Positions 32,640 to 41,456 of a stretch of DNA of 64,000 nucleotides are shown here, piece after piece. The translations under genes were made by a program, and so were the position numbers. Position 1 is the first letter of the stretch. The number at the start of each line of letters is the position of its first letter. The stretch comes from JACJWR01 sp964474045 (GTDB lineage Bacteria; Actinomycetota; Actinomycetes; S36-B12; UBA10799), in assembly GCA_964474045.1 (NCBI GenBank), contig CAYYRC010000006.1, forward strand, positions 56,176 to 120,175, written 5' to 3'. Below the pieces are notes generated by a model. It was not told the DNA's origin. It searched no databases and was given only the letters and a program-made list of their open reading frames with translations.

Positions 32640-34127
32640 ATGGACTTGGCGAGTACGTCTGCCGACGGCGAGGACACGGACGGAGTGCGGCCCGACCCGC
32701 ACGGTTCGTCACCATCCGGGAGCGGGACGATCCCCGGGGTCAGCACGGATCGGCGCAGGTGGAGCTGGCGGAAAGCCGCGGGGACTGCCGTGGCCGCGCT
32801 GCCGCTGTTGGCGTTGACGGCCTGCGGAGTCGACGGTAACGCTGCGTCGGCGAGCACCGCGCCGGCCGCGGCCTCATCAGCGCCGCCCGCCGCCACCGCC
32901 GCCGCTGCCGCGGCGTCCAAAGGCGCCCAGGCGGCCCAGTACGCCTGGGTCCAGCTCATCGACGGCGGCCGGGTGTCGGTCCGGGCGGTCTCGTCGGGAG
33001 CCTCGTGCCCGACCATCACGGTCAACGGCTCCGCATCGGCCATGCCGGTCAGGGCCGCAGCAGGGGGCGCCGACTTCCCGGTCGCGGTGTGCGAGCAGGT
33101 GCTGACAGCGCCGGCCACCTCCATCGACGTCGCCGGCATCAAGCTGCCGATTCCGCTGGCCAAAGGTGCCCCGCTGGATCGGCTGGCGATCCTCGGCGAC
33201 TCCGGTTGCCGACTCGAACCCCCCAAGCCGATGCAGGATTGCAACAACTCGAACGGCTGGCCGGCCCATGAGGTGTCGGCGGAGGTGGCCACGCGCAACC
33301 CGGCGCTGATCATCCACACCGGCGACTACTACTACCGAATGGTCCAGTGCCCGGCGGCCGACCAGGCCAAGTGCGGCGGCAGCCCCCACGGACCCACGTG
33401 GGACACGCTGGAGGCCGACTTCTTCGAGCCCTATAAGTCGTCGTTGGGAGTGGCTCCCTGGATCTTCTTGCGCGGCAACCACGAGACCTGCCAGATGGCG
33501 GGCGACGCCTTCCTCAGGCTCTTCGCCGCCGGACCCTACACGCCCGGTGCCTGCAGCAACTTCCTGCCGCCCTACGCGGTGGACGCCGGCGACCAGCGCT
33601 TCGTGGTGTTCGACGACTCCGACGCCGCGGACGACAAGGTCGACGCGGCCCAGGTGAGCACGTATACGCCGCTGATGCAGTCGGCGCTGGCGCTAGCCGC
33701 GGCCGGACCGCAGCCGACCTCGTTTCTGCTGCTGCACCGTCCGATCTGGCTGGAGGAACCTGCCGGGAAGAACACCGAGACGATCAACCTGACCATGCAG
33801 GAGGTGGCCAACAAGGTGGGTGACACCCTTCCCGGGGTCGAGATGGTGGTGTCCGGGCATATCCACGGACTGGGCTACTTCTCGTTCGCCCACCGGCCCA
33901 CTCAGGTTATCTCCGGCGGCGGCGGCGCGGAGAAACTGAGCAAGGACGCCGACTTCGCGGGAACCTCGATCGCCGGCGCCCAGGTTGCGCAGGGCCTGCT
34001 CAAGTCGGACTACGGCTACACGATGGTCAAGAAGCAGCAGCAGGGCTGGTCGGTGGACTTCGAGACGGTCGGCGGCGGTGCGACGCTGAAGTGCACCGAG
34101 GTCAACCGGTTCCTGAAGTGCTTGTGA
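32640..34127 (+). CDS. Exported calcineurin-like metallophosphoesterase lipoprotein
   Basis: The 495-residue protein has a long polar head (residues 1-45), then a signal helix (RKAAGTAVAALPLLALTAC) ending in a lipobox Cys. The metallophosphoesterase motifs follow in order: ILGDSGC, HTGDYYYR, LRGNHETC, LLHRPIW and SGHIHGLG, all metal ligands being present. Pairs of Cys suggest disulfides outside the membrane. ATG 32640 is preferred because GAGG lies 9 nt before it; ATG 32631 is directly behind that box. The 3' end overlaps the convergent kinase gene by 26 bp. The substrate is unknown. Confidence 0.85.
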   Translation: MDLASTSADGEDTDGVRPDPHGSSPSGSGTIPGVSTDRRRWSWRKAAGTAVAALPLLALTACGVDGNAASASTAPAAASSAPPAATAAAAAASKGAQAAQYAWVQLIDGGRVSVRAVSSGASCPTITVNGSASAMPVRAAAGGADFPVAVCEQVLTAPATSIDVAGIKLPIPLAKGAPLDRLAILGDSGCRLEPPKPMQDCNNSNGWPAHEVSAEVATRNPALIIHTGDYYYRMVQCPAADQAKCGGSPHGPTWDTLEADFFEPYKSSLGVAPWIFLRGNHETCQMAGDAFLRLFAAGPYTPGACSNFLPPYAVDAGDQRFVVFDDSDAADDKVDAAQVSTYTPLMQSALALAAAGPQPTSFLLLHRPIWLEEPAGKNTETINLTMQEVANKVGDTLPGVEMVVSGHIHGLGYFSFAHRPTQVISGGGGAEKLSKDADFAGTSIAGAQVAQGLLKSDYGYTMVKKQQQGWSVDFETVGGGATLKCTEVNRFLKCL

Positions 34128-35559
34128 TGAACACCTCGGCGAGTTCGTCGGCGCTCAGCGGCGCGTAGCCGGCGAGTTGCCCGGCCAGCACCGTGAGGTC
34201 GGCCTCGGAGGCGTCCGGACCCCGGGTGCGAATCCGCCGTTGGAGCTCCGACAACGGGGCCTGGCAGTGCAGGATGCGAAAGTCGGCGCCGGCGCGCTGA
34301 GCAACGGCCCGCATCAGGTCGCGCTGCCCGGGTTCCAGGAAGGTGGCATCCGCCACGACCGACCACCCCGACGCCAGCAGCACCTCCGACATCTGCGCCA
34401 GCCGCCAGTAGGTGTCGGCGGTGGCGGACTCCGAGTAGATGCCCTGATGATGCGGCGAACGGCTGTCCTCGTGCGGGTTCAGGCCGTGCAGCCGCTTGCG
34501 CTCGACATCCGAACGCAGCATCACGGTCGCCGCGCGGGGGTCCGCGAGGATCAGCTGTCTGGCGGCCGTGGACTTCCCCGACCCGGAGAGCCCGTGAGTG
34601 ATGACGAGTCGCCGACGCACCGGCGCAGCCAGGTCGGCGGCGATGGCGAGGTAGCGCTCGGCGTCGGAGGCACGATGCTCGAAGCCGGACACCATCGCGC
34701 GGACCAGCGCCCGGTAGCAGCCGTAATAGCGCACGAGCGACACCGCCTCGGCATCGCCGCGCAGGGTGAGCCACTCATCGATCAAGGTGCTGGCTAGCGC
34801 CGGCTGGCCGTGGTCGAGCAGGCCGATGTAGGGGAACGCGAGCTCGTTGGCCACATCCAGCCAGCGCAGCTCGTCGCTGAACTCGATGCCGTCAAAGGGG
34901 GTGACGACGCCGTCGAGCAGCAGCAGATTGGCCAGGTGCAGGTCGCCGTGGCCCTCCCGGATCAAGCCCGACTCCAGCCGTCGCTGCAGCAGCGGGGCCA
35001 GCCGGTCGTGCTCGCGCGTCAGCCAGGCCGCGATCGGGGGGAGCCTCGGGTCATCGGCTGCCCCTGACTCCGCGGCCGTAGCCAGGGTGGTCGCCACCCG
35101 GCGACCGATCGTGGCGGGGGAGCCCAATGGGCCGTCGGGCGCCGCGGATGGCGCATGCTCGTGCAGCGCGACGACGGTCGACACCAAGTCGGCGATGTGG
35201 GCCGGGCGAAGGTCGCCCCGCCGGCAGACATGGTCGAGCCGATCCGCCTCGTCGAACCGGTTCATCACCACGGCCGGTTCGTCGGTCGGACCGAACGTGC
35301 CCACCTCCCGGTAGAGCGCCGGGGCGAAGCGGGAGTTCAGCCGCAGTTCCTCCTCGCAGAAGTACCGGCGCCGGGCCTCAGTGCTGTAGTCCAGGAACTC
35401 GAAGCGCACCGGCCGCTTGAACTTGTAGACGGTGTCCTCGGTCAGCAGCAGCCACGAGATGTTCGTCTCGATGAACTCGGCGGACCACTGGGCGCGCAGC
35501 TCGGTCAGCCAAAGCGGCAGCCGGGCCTCGTCTGGGGTTGCCTGCTGCTGACGGGTCAC
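34102..35559 (-). CDS. Fusion of an aminoglycoside-phosphotransferase-like domain and a P-loop kinase
   Basis: The 485-residue protein has an N-terminal APH-like part with EGHGDLHLANLLLLDGV and TPFDGIEFSDELRWLD (catalytic loop and metal site). From about residue 315 an ATPase of the AAA_33/zeta-like class follows, with Walker A THGLSGSGKST, then LRSDVERKRLHG and VVADATFL. Proteins of this two-domain design are common but not characterised as far as I know. It is predicted to be cytoplasmic, and a resistance role is not implied. It overlaps the metallophosphoesterase gene tail to tail. Confidence 0.85.
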   Translation of the reverse strand: MTRQQQATPDEARLPLWLTELRAQWSAEFIETNISWLLLTEDTVYKFKRPVRFEFLDYSTEARRRYFCEEELRLNSRFAPALYREVGTFGPTDEPAVVMNRFDEADRLDHVCRRGDLRPAHIADLVSTVVALHEHAPSAAPDGPLGSPATIGRRVATTLATAAESGAADDPRLPPIAAWLTREHDRLAPLLQRRLESGLIREGHGDLHLANLLLLDGVVTPFDGIEFSDELRWLDVANELAFPYIGLLDHGQPALASTLIDEWLTLRGDAEAVSLVRYYGCYRALVRAMVSGFEHRASDAERYLAIAADLAAPVRRRLVITHGLSGSGKSTAARQLILADPRAATVMLRSDVERKRLHGLNPHEDSRSPHHQGIYSESATADTYWRLAQMSEVLLASGWSVVADATFLEPGQRDLMRAVAQRAGADFRILHCQAPLSELQRRIRTRGPDASEADLTVLAGQLAGYAPLSADELAEVFITSTSGTG

Positions 35560-35751
35560 CCCTCCATCTCACCACCGGGGTGTGGCCCCGGGTGCGCGGG
35601 CCCGATCCCGCTGTTGTGCGGGGCGGGGGCGAACCGCGGGCGGCTGGAACCCCTGCCCGCTTCGGTGGTGGCGGACTCACCGGCGGCCTCTGTGGTCGCA
35701 GGTCCAGGCCACGCTTGGGCAGGTGCTTCCGGCGTCGATCGCTAGGCGGGA

Positions 35752-35804
35752 CAGGCTTGTGCCCAAAGACCGTCTGCCGGTGGTTGTTTTCGGGCACAAA
35801 CTCG
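35752..35804. terminator. Repeated long hairpin element, copy 3
   Basis: Arms at 35752-35770 and 35786-35804 with a 15-nt loop; more mismatches than copies 1 and 2. It lies 12 nt after the stop of the NERD gene. The rest of the 256-nt gap (35560-35815) shows nothing else. Confidence 0.6.
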
Positions 35805-35815
35805 ACGCGGGGCGT

Positions 35816-36505
35816 CTACCGGGCCGATGGCCCCGGCGGCGGCAGGTCCACCGGCTGAGCATCGGGGAACCACGACCGCGCGTAGCGAAGGCACTCGTGC
35901 AACAACTCGACCTCGGCTGCGCTGTAGATCGGGTGCAGCTGCGCGAAGTACGCGGGCACGTCCTCGCCGGCGAGCACCGTCACGCCGGGCGGGCGGCTCT
36001 TGATCCTCAGCCGGCCGTCGGGACCGACCAGGATGACGATCACCGGCAGCACCGTGACGTGCAGGCCGGAGGCGAACCGCAGCCGGTTGGTCGCCGTGTG
36101 CGCCTCTTCCTTGGCCTGGTGCGCGTAGTCCTTGGGATATCGACCGACCCAGATCGTGTCGGCTTTGACGTCCACCCGCTGCCCGGCGTGGTGCTTGGTG
36201 TTGATCGTGAAGACCCCCGGCGGACCGACGAGGACATGGTCGATGTCGCCGCCGTACTCGGTCACCTGGACGGAGTTCAGGACGCGCCAGGCAGTCCGGG
36301 TGAGCGGCTCCAGGCGGGCGGCGACGTCCTGCTCGCCAAGGATGCCCTTGGCGTAGGAGTTCGGTTGGGGCGGTTCGGCCGGGTCGGCAGGGTCGCCCCA
36401 CTTCGCGAGCTGGCGCAGGCCCTGCCCGGCCTCGTGGGCGGCGAGGTCCTCGTCGGGATCTACCGGCTTGCGGTAGGGCCGCCACGTCCCCTTGCCTCGT
36501 GCCAT
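35816..36505 (-). CDS. NERD domain protein (nuclease-related)
   Basis: The 229-residue protein has a NERD domain: GILGEQDVAARLEPL, WRVLNSVQVTEYGGDIDHVLVGPPG and VFTINTKHHAGQ, where the usual Glu-x-Lys of the nuclease core is Asn-Thr-Lys, so activity is uncertain. The basic N-terminus (ARGKGTWRPYRKP) could bind nucleic acid. ATG 36505 has a strong GGGGAGGGG ribosome site; the longer upstream frame looks non-coding. It lies beside an MNT/HEPN pair and 2.6 kb from a NERD-helicase. Confidence 0.8.
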   Translation of the reverse strand: MARGKGTWRPYRKPVDPDEDLAAHEAGQGLRQLAKWGDPADPAEPPQPNSYAKGILGEQDVAARLEPLTRTAWRVLNSVQVTEYGGDIDHVLVGPPGVFTINTKHHAGQRVDVKADTIWVGRYPKDYAHQAKEEAHTATNRLRFASGLHVTVLPVIVILVGPDGRLRIKSRPPGVTVLAGEDVPAYFAQLHPIYSAAEVELLHECLRYARSWFPDAQPVDLPPPGPSAR

Positions 36506-36828
36506 TGGAACCCCTCCCCACGTGCCGGTGCCGCAGCCATCGGACTCGCGTCGGAGCCTGCCTGCGGTGGAACTCGGCTGAGGATCGTCACTTCGTGAGT
36601 CGGCCTGGGGGCGGTTGCGCCAATTGGGTGAGCGACTTCGATCGGACCGGGTCGCGTCCAACATCCACCTCGTCCAGATTCCAGCCGGCTACCGAGGCAG
36701 GCGGCGGCGCGAGGCTTGGCGCGGCACTCGTTGGACGCCCAGCGGCACTTGCCGGACGACCGTCGGAAGCACATCGTCAGGCGCCTGGGCAGGTGTGGAC
36801 GACGCTGGGACGGGCACGAAGTTCGACG
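36506..36828. other. Intergenic stretch without a recognisable gene
   Basis: About 320 bp between the divergent NERD and MNT-like genes. Short open frames exist in all frames but none has codon bias or similarity that I can defend. A peptide such as SLDAQRHLPDDRRKHIVRRL near 36730-36790 looks protein-like and may be a gene remnant. Confidence 0.4.
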
Positions 36829-36834
36829 TAGCAT
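36829..36834 (+). promoter_or_regulatory. Probable -10 hexamer (TAGCAT) of the MNT-like gene
   Basis: TAGCAT, 6 nt, ATG 36841: leaderless promoter for the two-gene module. Confidence 0.45.
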
Positions 36835-36840
36835 GACGCC

Positions 36841-37134
36841 ATGACCACCGACTTCGTCGCCTACGACGATCTGCCGCGGGCCGACGAGGAGTCGCTCCGA
36901 GCTCGCGCTTCCGAGTTGATCGCACTTGCCGAGGGCTTGGGTTTGACGAACCTGCGATATGCGTCGAGCAACCGCATCGTCGTGACGCTCACCGAGCACG
37001 TGGAGACCTTGGGGGAGTATCGCTTCGCCGAGAAGGCGAGCTACCTTCTGGGACTTCAGGTCCGCGTCTACGATGACGCGGTGCTGAGAAACCCGGGCGT
37101 CAGCCCGGACCTGCTGGCGGCAACGCCGCTGTAG
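36841..37134 (+). CDS. Degenerate MNT-fold (MntA-like) protein, putative antitoxin
   Basis: The 97-residue protein aligns by eye with small nucleotidyltransferase antitoxins: LAEGLGLTNLRYASS matches the helix and strand before the active site, and ASYLLGLQVRVYDDAVLRNPG matches the C-terminal LLGxxVDVVxxxALR part. The GSxxRG and DxD catalytic motifs that should lie between them are missing; the chain goes from YASSNRIVV directly to TLTEHVETLGEY. The HEPN partner follows after 10 nt. If it is an antitoxin, it probably acts by binding and not by nucleotide transfer. The family call is an inference from remote similarity. Confidence 0.55.
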   Translation: MTTDFVAYDDLPRADEESLRARASELIALAEGLGLTNLRYASSNRIVVTLTEHVETLGEYRFAEKASYLLGLQVRVYDDAVLRNPGVSPDLLAATPL

Positions 37135-37144
37135 GCCTGGGCGG

Positions 37145-37495
37145 ATGGATCGCGAGTACACGCGCCAGGAGTTGCTGGTCGAGGTCGTCGCCGCAGCCAG
37201 CAGGCTGCGCGAGCTCGGCGCCCGCGGGGACCTGCGGCGCTTCACCGATGACGAGGTCTTCCGCTTCGCACTGGCGTACCTGTGGTTGCGGCTTGCGGAA
37301 CCCGCGTGTCAACTCGTCACGCGGCGCCTGGTCGGTGAGATGTCGATGGCCGTCTGGTCTGGCCTATGCCCCATCCGAAACGCCCTCGCGCACGAACGAG
37401 ACGAGGACATCAACTACCAGCGGCTGTGGGTCAATGTGCCCGCCGCGGTCGAGGCGTCGCTTGGCGAGGCGGATCGGCTGCTGGCTTCGACCTGA
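37145..37495 (+). CDS. HepT-like HEPN (DUF86) protein, putative RNase toxin
   Basis: The 116-residue helical protein resembles DUF86: RFTDDEVFRFALAYLWLRLAE, then PIRNALAHERDEDINYQRLW, VNVPAAVEASL. The HEPN RNase motif RX4H is present as Arg78 to His83. In active HepT the motif continues HxY, and the Tyr is AMPylated by MntA; here that residue is Arg85. It is probably translated with the MNT-like gene (10-nt gap). Whether it is still a toxin cannot be told from sequence. Confidence 0.65.
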   Translation: MDREYTRQELLVEVVAAASRLRELGARGDLRRFTDDEVFRFALAYLWLRLAEPACQLVTRRLVGEMSMAVWSGLCPIRNALAHERDEDINYQRLWVNVPAAVEASLGEADRLLAST

Positions 37496-37686
37496 GGGTG
37501 TCAGGCGAAGGTCGGCTCGGCCAGCGGCGATCTGACTGCCCGCTGGCCAAGGAACTTGCAGCCACCCAGCCCAGCCAAGTTGAGCCGAGTTGCCGACGCT
37601 CGCCCGACCTGTGCGACAGGCGATCCTGCCCTTCGCATCGTCGTTCCGGCGCCTGAGGCCGGCGCAACCCCCACTCGGGTCACCCC

Positions 37687-38880
37687 ATGGCGATACTGAA
37701 TCCCGTGACGCGCCGGCTGATCTTCCTGACGTGCTCAGTGCTGCTGCTGGAGTCGTTCTTCTCGGCTGTGCTCACCCCGATGGTGCCGGCGTTCCGGCAG
37801 GAGCTGGGACTGTCTGAGGGGGCCACCGGAATCCTCGTGGCCGCCTATGCCGCCGGGTCGCTGATCTTCTCGATGCCCGCGGGGTGGTTCGCGTCGCGCT
37901 ACAACCCGCGGACGGCGGTCGTCGTGGGGCTGCTTGGCGTCGGGTTGTCCAGCGTCGCCTTCGGCTGGGCCGGGCACGCCACCATGCTCGAGGCGAGCCG
38001 GTTCCTCCTGGGTGCCTTCGGTGCCTTGATGTGGGCCGGCGGTATGAGTTGGACCATCTCGGCGGCCGGGGTGGACGGCCGGGGACAGGTCATGGGGACG
38101 CTGCTGGCCGCCGCGGTAGCCGGCGAACTGATCGGCTCACCCGTCGGGGCGGTGGCCGACCATCTCGGCACGGAGTATGTGTTCACCGGGCTGTTGGTGC
38201 TGTCGATCCTGCTGGCCGGTCTGGCCCGGACCGTACCGCCCGTCGCCGAGGAGGCCGGCCAGACCGCGCGCGAGGCGCTGTCGGCCGTGCGGGAGGCGGG
38301 GGTGACGCGGTGGGTCTTCGCCCTCGTGGCCGTTGTGGGGCCGTCAATCGCGCTCGGATCAGTGCTCGTGATCGTGCCGCTGCGGGTGGAGGCGCTTGGC
38401 CTGTCGTCGTGGATTCTGGCCGCCGGTCTACTGGGGATGTCCGTGGTGGAGATGGTCACGGGTCCCCTGGCCGGGCGCTGGAGCGATCGCGTGGGGCGCA
38501 AGACGCCGTTCCTCATCGGGCTGGCGATCATGGCGCCTTGTGTCGTGGCGTTCGCGGTGATCCCCGCCTTCGCCGGGATCGCCGCGGTCTTGGCTGTCTA
38601 CGCGGTGGGGTCGGCGTTCGCGTTCACCACCTCGATGACCTCTCTGGCCGACCTGGCTACTCGCGCCGGACTCAACCAGGGGTACTCATCAGCCACGTCG
38701 TCCATCGGCTGGGCGGGGGGTTTGATCGTTGGCGCCCTCGTCGGCGGCGCCATCGTGGGGCGCGTCGGGTACCTGGCGGGGGGACTGGCGGTGGCGGGGC
38801 TGCTGGGGGCCGTGGGGGTGGTGACCTATCGGGTGGCTGCAGGCGACAGGAACGTGGGGGCGGTGGCGCGGGAGGGGTGA
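37687..38880 (+). CDS. MFS transporter (DHA-type)
   Basis: The 397-residue protein has about 12 transmembrane helices. The inter-helix motif A is present as GWFASRYNPRTAVVVG in the N-half and GRWSDRVGRKTPFLIG in the C-half. LLGAFGALMWAGGMSWTISA and GELIGSPVGAVAD fit drug or metabolite exporters of the DHA1 branch. No regulator is adjacent. The 191 nt before it contain no gene. Confidence 0.88.
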   Translation: MAILNPVTRRLIFLTCSVLLLESFFSAVLTPMVPAFRQELGLSEGATGILVAAYAAGSLIFSMPAGWFASRYNPRTAVVVGLLGVGLSSVAFGWAGHATMLEASRFLLGAFGALMWAGGMSWTISAAGVDGRGQVMGTLLAAAVAGELIGSPVGAVADHLGTEYVFTGLLVLSILLAGLARTVPPVAEEAGQTAREALSAVREAGVTRWVFALVAVVGPSIALGSVLVIVPLRVEALGLSSWILAAGLLGMSVVEMVTGPLAGRWSDRVGRKTPFLIGLAIMAPCVVAFAVIPAFAGIAAVLAVYAVGSAFAFTTSMTSLADLATRAGLNQGYSSATSSIGWAGGLIVGALVGGAIVGRVGYLAGGLAVAGLLGAVGVVTYRVAAGDRNVGAVAREG

Positions 38881-39133
38881 TCGTGCTGGGCCGGATTGGC
38901 TTCGGCCGTGCCTCGACTCCGCCCGACTCGTCATCCTCGCGTATCCCACCATCGCGAGAGGTGAGCCGCACTCCGCGGGTAGCTCGTACTCGGCGGAGGA
39001 CCGCGCCAAACCCCCAACCCACAATTGGCCGGGTCGCGGCGCTGGGAAATTCGCGGCTGCGGCCGCAACCGGCTCAGGTTTCGGTAGATTCGCCCGTAGC
39101 CGCCTCGCACCTTTCACGGAGAGGATTCCGGCC

Positions 39134-40822
39134 TTGGCCCGCATGATTCCGCCGGTTGTGGATGGCGATGCCCCGCCTGGTGAGAGGCGGCTATACGAAC
39201 TCCTGGCGACAGCTTCCGATACAGACGACTGGATTGCCATTCACGGGCTTCACCTTGCGGACCATCCCAACCAGCAGCGTGGCGAGACCGACTTCGTCGT
39301 GATCGCCCCAGAGCGCGGGGTGCTGGTGATCGAGGTCAAATCGCATCGGTCGGTACGACGTGACAAACGAGGAATGTGGTTGCTCGGATCCCAGGCACCC
39401 ACTGATCGCAGCCCGTTTGACCAGGCTGACGACGAGATGTTCGCGATCAAGACGTACCTTGCACAGAGGATGGGGCTCAGTACGACCCACATCGAATCCT
39501 GCGTTTGGTTCACCCACGCGCCAGCCAGGCGTGAGTTCGTCGACGCGATCGAGTGGAGCCCGTGGCGCCTGCTCGATTCGGGGGATCTGGTGGACGTGCC
39601 GGGGAGGATCGCGCACGTGCTTGCCGAGGGGCGTGAGCATCGGGCCAAGGCCGGACATTCCTGGCCTGCCGTGGTCGGCCCGGACAGGGCCACTGCGGAG
39701 AAGATCGTCTCGGTGCTGAAGCCTGCCATGCATGCTCAGCCCAGGCCCGCGGACCTCCGGCGGGAACGGGCCAACGAGCTCGCCCGACTGCTTGAGGAGC
39801 AGGCGGAGGTCCTCGATGGTCTGTTGGAGAACGACCAGGTCCTGGTCACGGGTCCGGCCGGCTGTGGGAAGACCTTCCTGGCACTGGCCGCAGCGCGAAG
39901 GGAAGCTGAGAACGGCAAGCGTGGTCTGCTGGTCTGCTACAACCATGCGATTTGTGACTTCCTCGAGGAACAGGCTGATGGTATCTCCGGCCTCAGGGTG
40001 GCGACCCTCCATGAACTGATGCGCGAAGTTGCGGATGTCCCAGCGGGTGAGATCACGGATCGCGACTTCTGGGAGCAGGAGTTGCCCGCAGCGGCGTTGG
40101 AGGCGCTGCTGTATTCGGACGACGAACCGGTGGACTACCTGATAGTCGACGAGGCACAGGACATTTGCCGACCGAACTATCTCGATGTACTCGACCTGGC
40201 GGTCAAGGGGGGACTTGCTCAGGGACGCTGCATGTTTTTTGGGGACCTCGATGACCAGGCTGTGTACATCGACTCGCCAAGGACACATCTGGAAGACGCC
40301 GCGGGTCGCGTTGCGAAGTACAAGCTGAAAGTCAACTGCCGGAACAATCCCGGTATCGCCCGCGCCGCTTCGGAATTCGGTGATGCCGTCAACCACTACT
40401 CGCGGTGTAGCCGCAGCGAAGGCGGCAGCACCCCGGCGGTCTTCGAGTACGCCACCATGCCGGAGCAACAGGAACTGCTCCTGAACTCCGTCCAGGGTCT
40501 GCGCGAGGAGGGCTTTGACCTGCACGAGATTGTCGTTCTCAGCCGCTACCGCGAGCGCGCGGCCGCCGCGCAGGCGACGGATCCCTGGCTGAGGCAAGTA
40601 TTGGTGGATTTCAGGCGTGGTGGCCAGATTCCCAAGGGACGCATCCGCTACTCGACGATACATTCATTCAAGGGTCTGGAAGCGCCCGCGATCATCCTGA
40701 CGGACGTGACGGCGTCCGGGCGTGGTCCCTACTTCGATCTGCTGAACGTGGGCATCACCAGGGCTCGAGACCGCCTGGTGATTTTCGGGACGGCCGACGG
40801 CCTGCGGCAGCACCGAGGGTGA
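39134..40822 (+). CDS. NERD nuclease domain fused to a UvrD-like SF1 helicase
   Basis: The 562-residue protein begins with an NERD domain (GETDFVVIAPERGVLVIEVKSH, with the Asp and ExK catalytic residues), then a superfamily 1 helicase: Walker A GPAGCGKT with Lys246, DEAQD at about 339, VNCRNNPGIA, STIHSFKGLEA and NVGITRARDRL. The C-terminal helicase motifs are complete though the protein is short. It should cut and unwind DNA; such fusions occur in DNA repair and phage defence. TTG 39134 has GGAGAGG 9 nt upstream; ATG 39143 is possible. The gene is less GC-rich than its neighbours, which suggests transfer. Confidence 0.85.
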   Translation: MARMIPPVVDGDAPPGERRLYELLATASDTDDWIAIHGLHLADHPNQQRGETDFVVIAPERGVLVIEVKSHRSVRRDKRGMWLLGSQAPTDRSPFDQADDEMFAIKTYLAQRMGLSTTHIESCVWFTHAPARREFVDAIEWSPWRLLDSGDLVDVPGRIAHVLAEGREHRAKAGHSWPAVVGPDRATAEKIVSVLKPAMHAQPRPADLRRERANELARLLEEQAEVLDGLLENDQVLVTGPAGCGKTFLALAAARREAENGKRGLLVCYNHAICDFLEEQADGISGLRVATLHELMREVADVPAGEITDRDFWEQELPAAALEALLYSDDEPVDYLIVDEAQDICRPNYLDVLDLAVKGGLAQGRCMFFGDLDDQAVYIDSPRTHLEDAAGRVAKYKLKVNCRNNPGIARAASEFGDAVNHYSRCSRSEGGSTPAVFEYATMPEQQELLLNSVQGLREEGFDLHEIVVLSRYRERAAAAQATDPWLRQVLVDFRRGGQIPKGRIRYSTIHSFKGLEAPAIILTDVTASGRGPYFDLLNVGITRARDRLVIFGTADGLRQHRG

Positions 40823-40973
40823 AGACCGCACATCGAAGTGCGCGAATGTAGTCGGTGGCGAACCAACCATCCGTAGGCTGCCCGGGTCAGGCGTAGATCC
40901 CCGGAATTGGTCTGATCCCGAGCCGCCAGACTGATGACGTGGCCGTTCTTGGCAGCCTGTGCGAAAGAGCCTC

Positions 40974-41456
40974 TCACCCCAGCTCGTCGCTCGGGTCCTG
41001 CAGCACGCGTCCCAGCTCCGGGTGCTCCACCGCGTCGTAGCCGTGGTCGTCGAGCCAGGCCAGCACGGCGTCCACCCGGTCCCCGGGGAACCGGACGAAG
41101 GGCCCGTCGAAGATGGTGTCCTCCGACACCCCGAGCGTGTCGATCAGGTCCCTCGGCAGCCGTTGGTCCATTGCCCGTTCCGGTGGCGGGGGTAGGGCGC
41201 CGTCCTCGTAGGCGGCCAGACCGGTGAAGTCGAAGTGGTCGCCGGCCCACTCGGCATCCTCTGCGTAGTCGCGCAGCTCGGCCTCCAGTCCCGGTGCCAC
41301 GTGGCGCACCTCGGTCCATGTGGTGCAGGTCATGACATCCCGCCACGCGAGAGCGTGCCGGGCGGCGCCGGCGGGCAGCAGAACGAGCTGGTCCTGCAGG
41401 TCCTCGGACTGCCAGTCGACGTTCGTCCGGGCCCACCAGATGGGTTCCTTGGGCAT
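40974..41456 (-). CDS. Hypothetical protein, 160 residues
   Basis: I do not recognise a family. The product begins MPKEPIWWARTNVDWQSEDL and is acidic and Trp-rich, with VRFPGDRVDAVLAWLDDHGYDAVEHPELGRVL in the last third. There is no signal peptide or membrane helix. ATG 41456 is the first start after which the frame looks coding; the longer upstream frame is Arg/Cys-rich and is a shadow. The next gene on this strand is 118 nt upstream. Confidence 0.65.
   Translation of the reverse strand: MPKEPIWWARTNVDWQSEDLQDQLVLLPAGAARHALAWRDVMTCTTWTEVRHVAPGLEAELRDYAEDAEWAGDHFDFTGLAAYEDGALPPPPERAMDQRLPRDLIDTLGVSEDTIFDGPFVRFPGDRVDAVLAWLDDHGYDAVEHPELGRVLQDPSDELG

Noticed and set aside
34102..35559. Reading the APH-like domain as an antibiotic resistance gene
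   Set aside because: The fused P-loop kinase and overall pattern belong to a widespread uncharacterised family; no resistance context is present.
26522..35804. Calling the three long inverted repeats insertion-sequence ends
   Set aside because: No transposase lies between or near them, no target-site duplications were seen, and all three share one orientation and position after stop codons.
36506..36840. A further short coding sequence between the NERD and MNT-like genes
   Set aside because: Several frames are open, but none has a ribosome site, clear codon bias or recognisable similarity.
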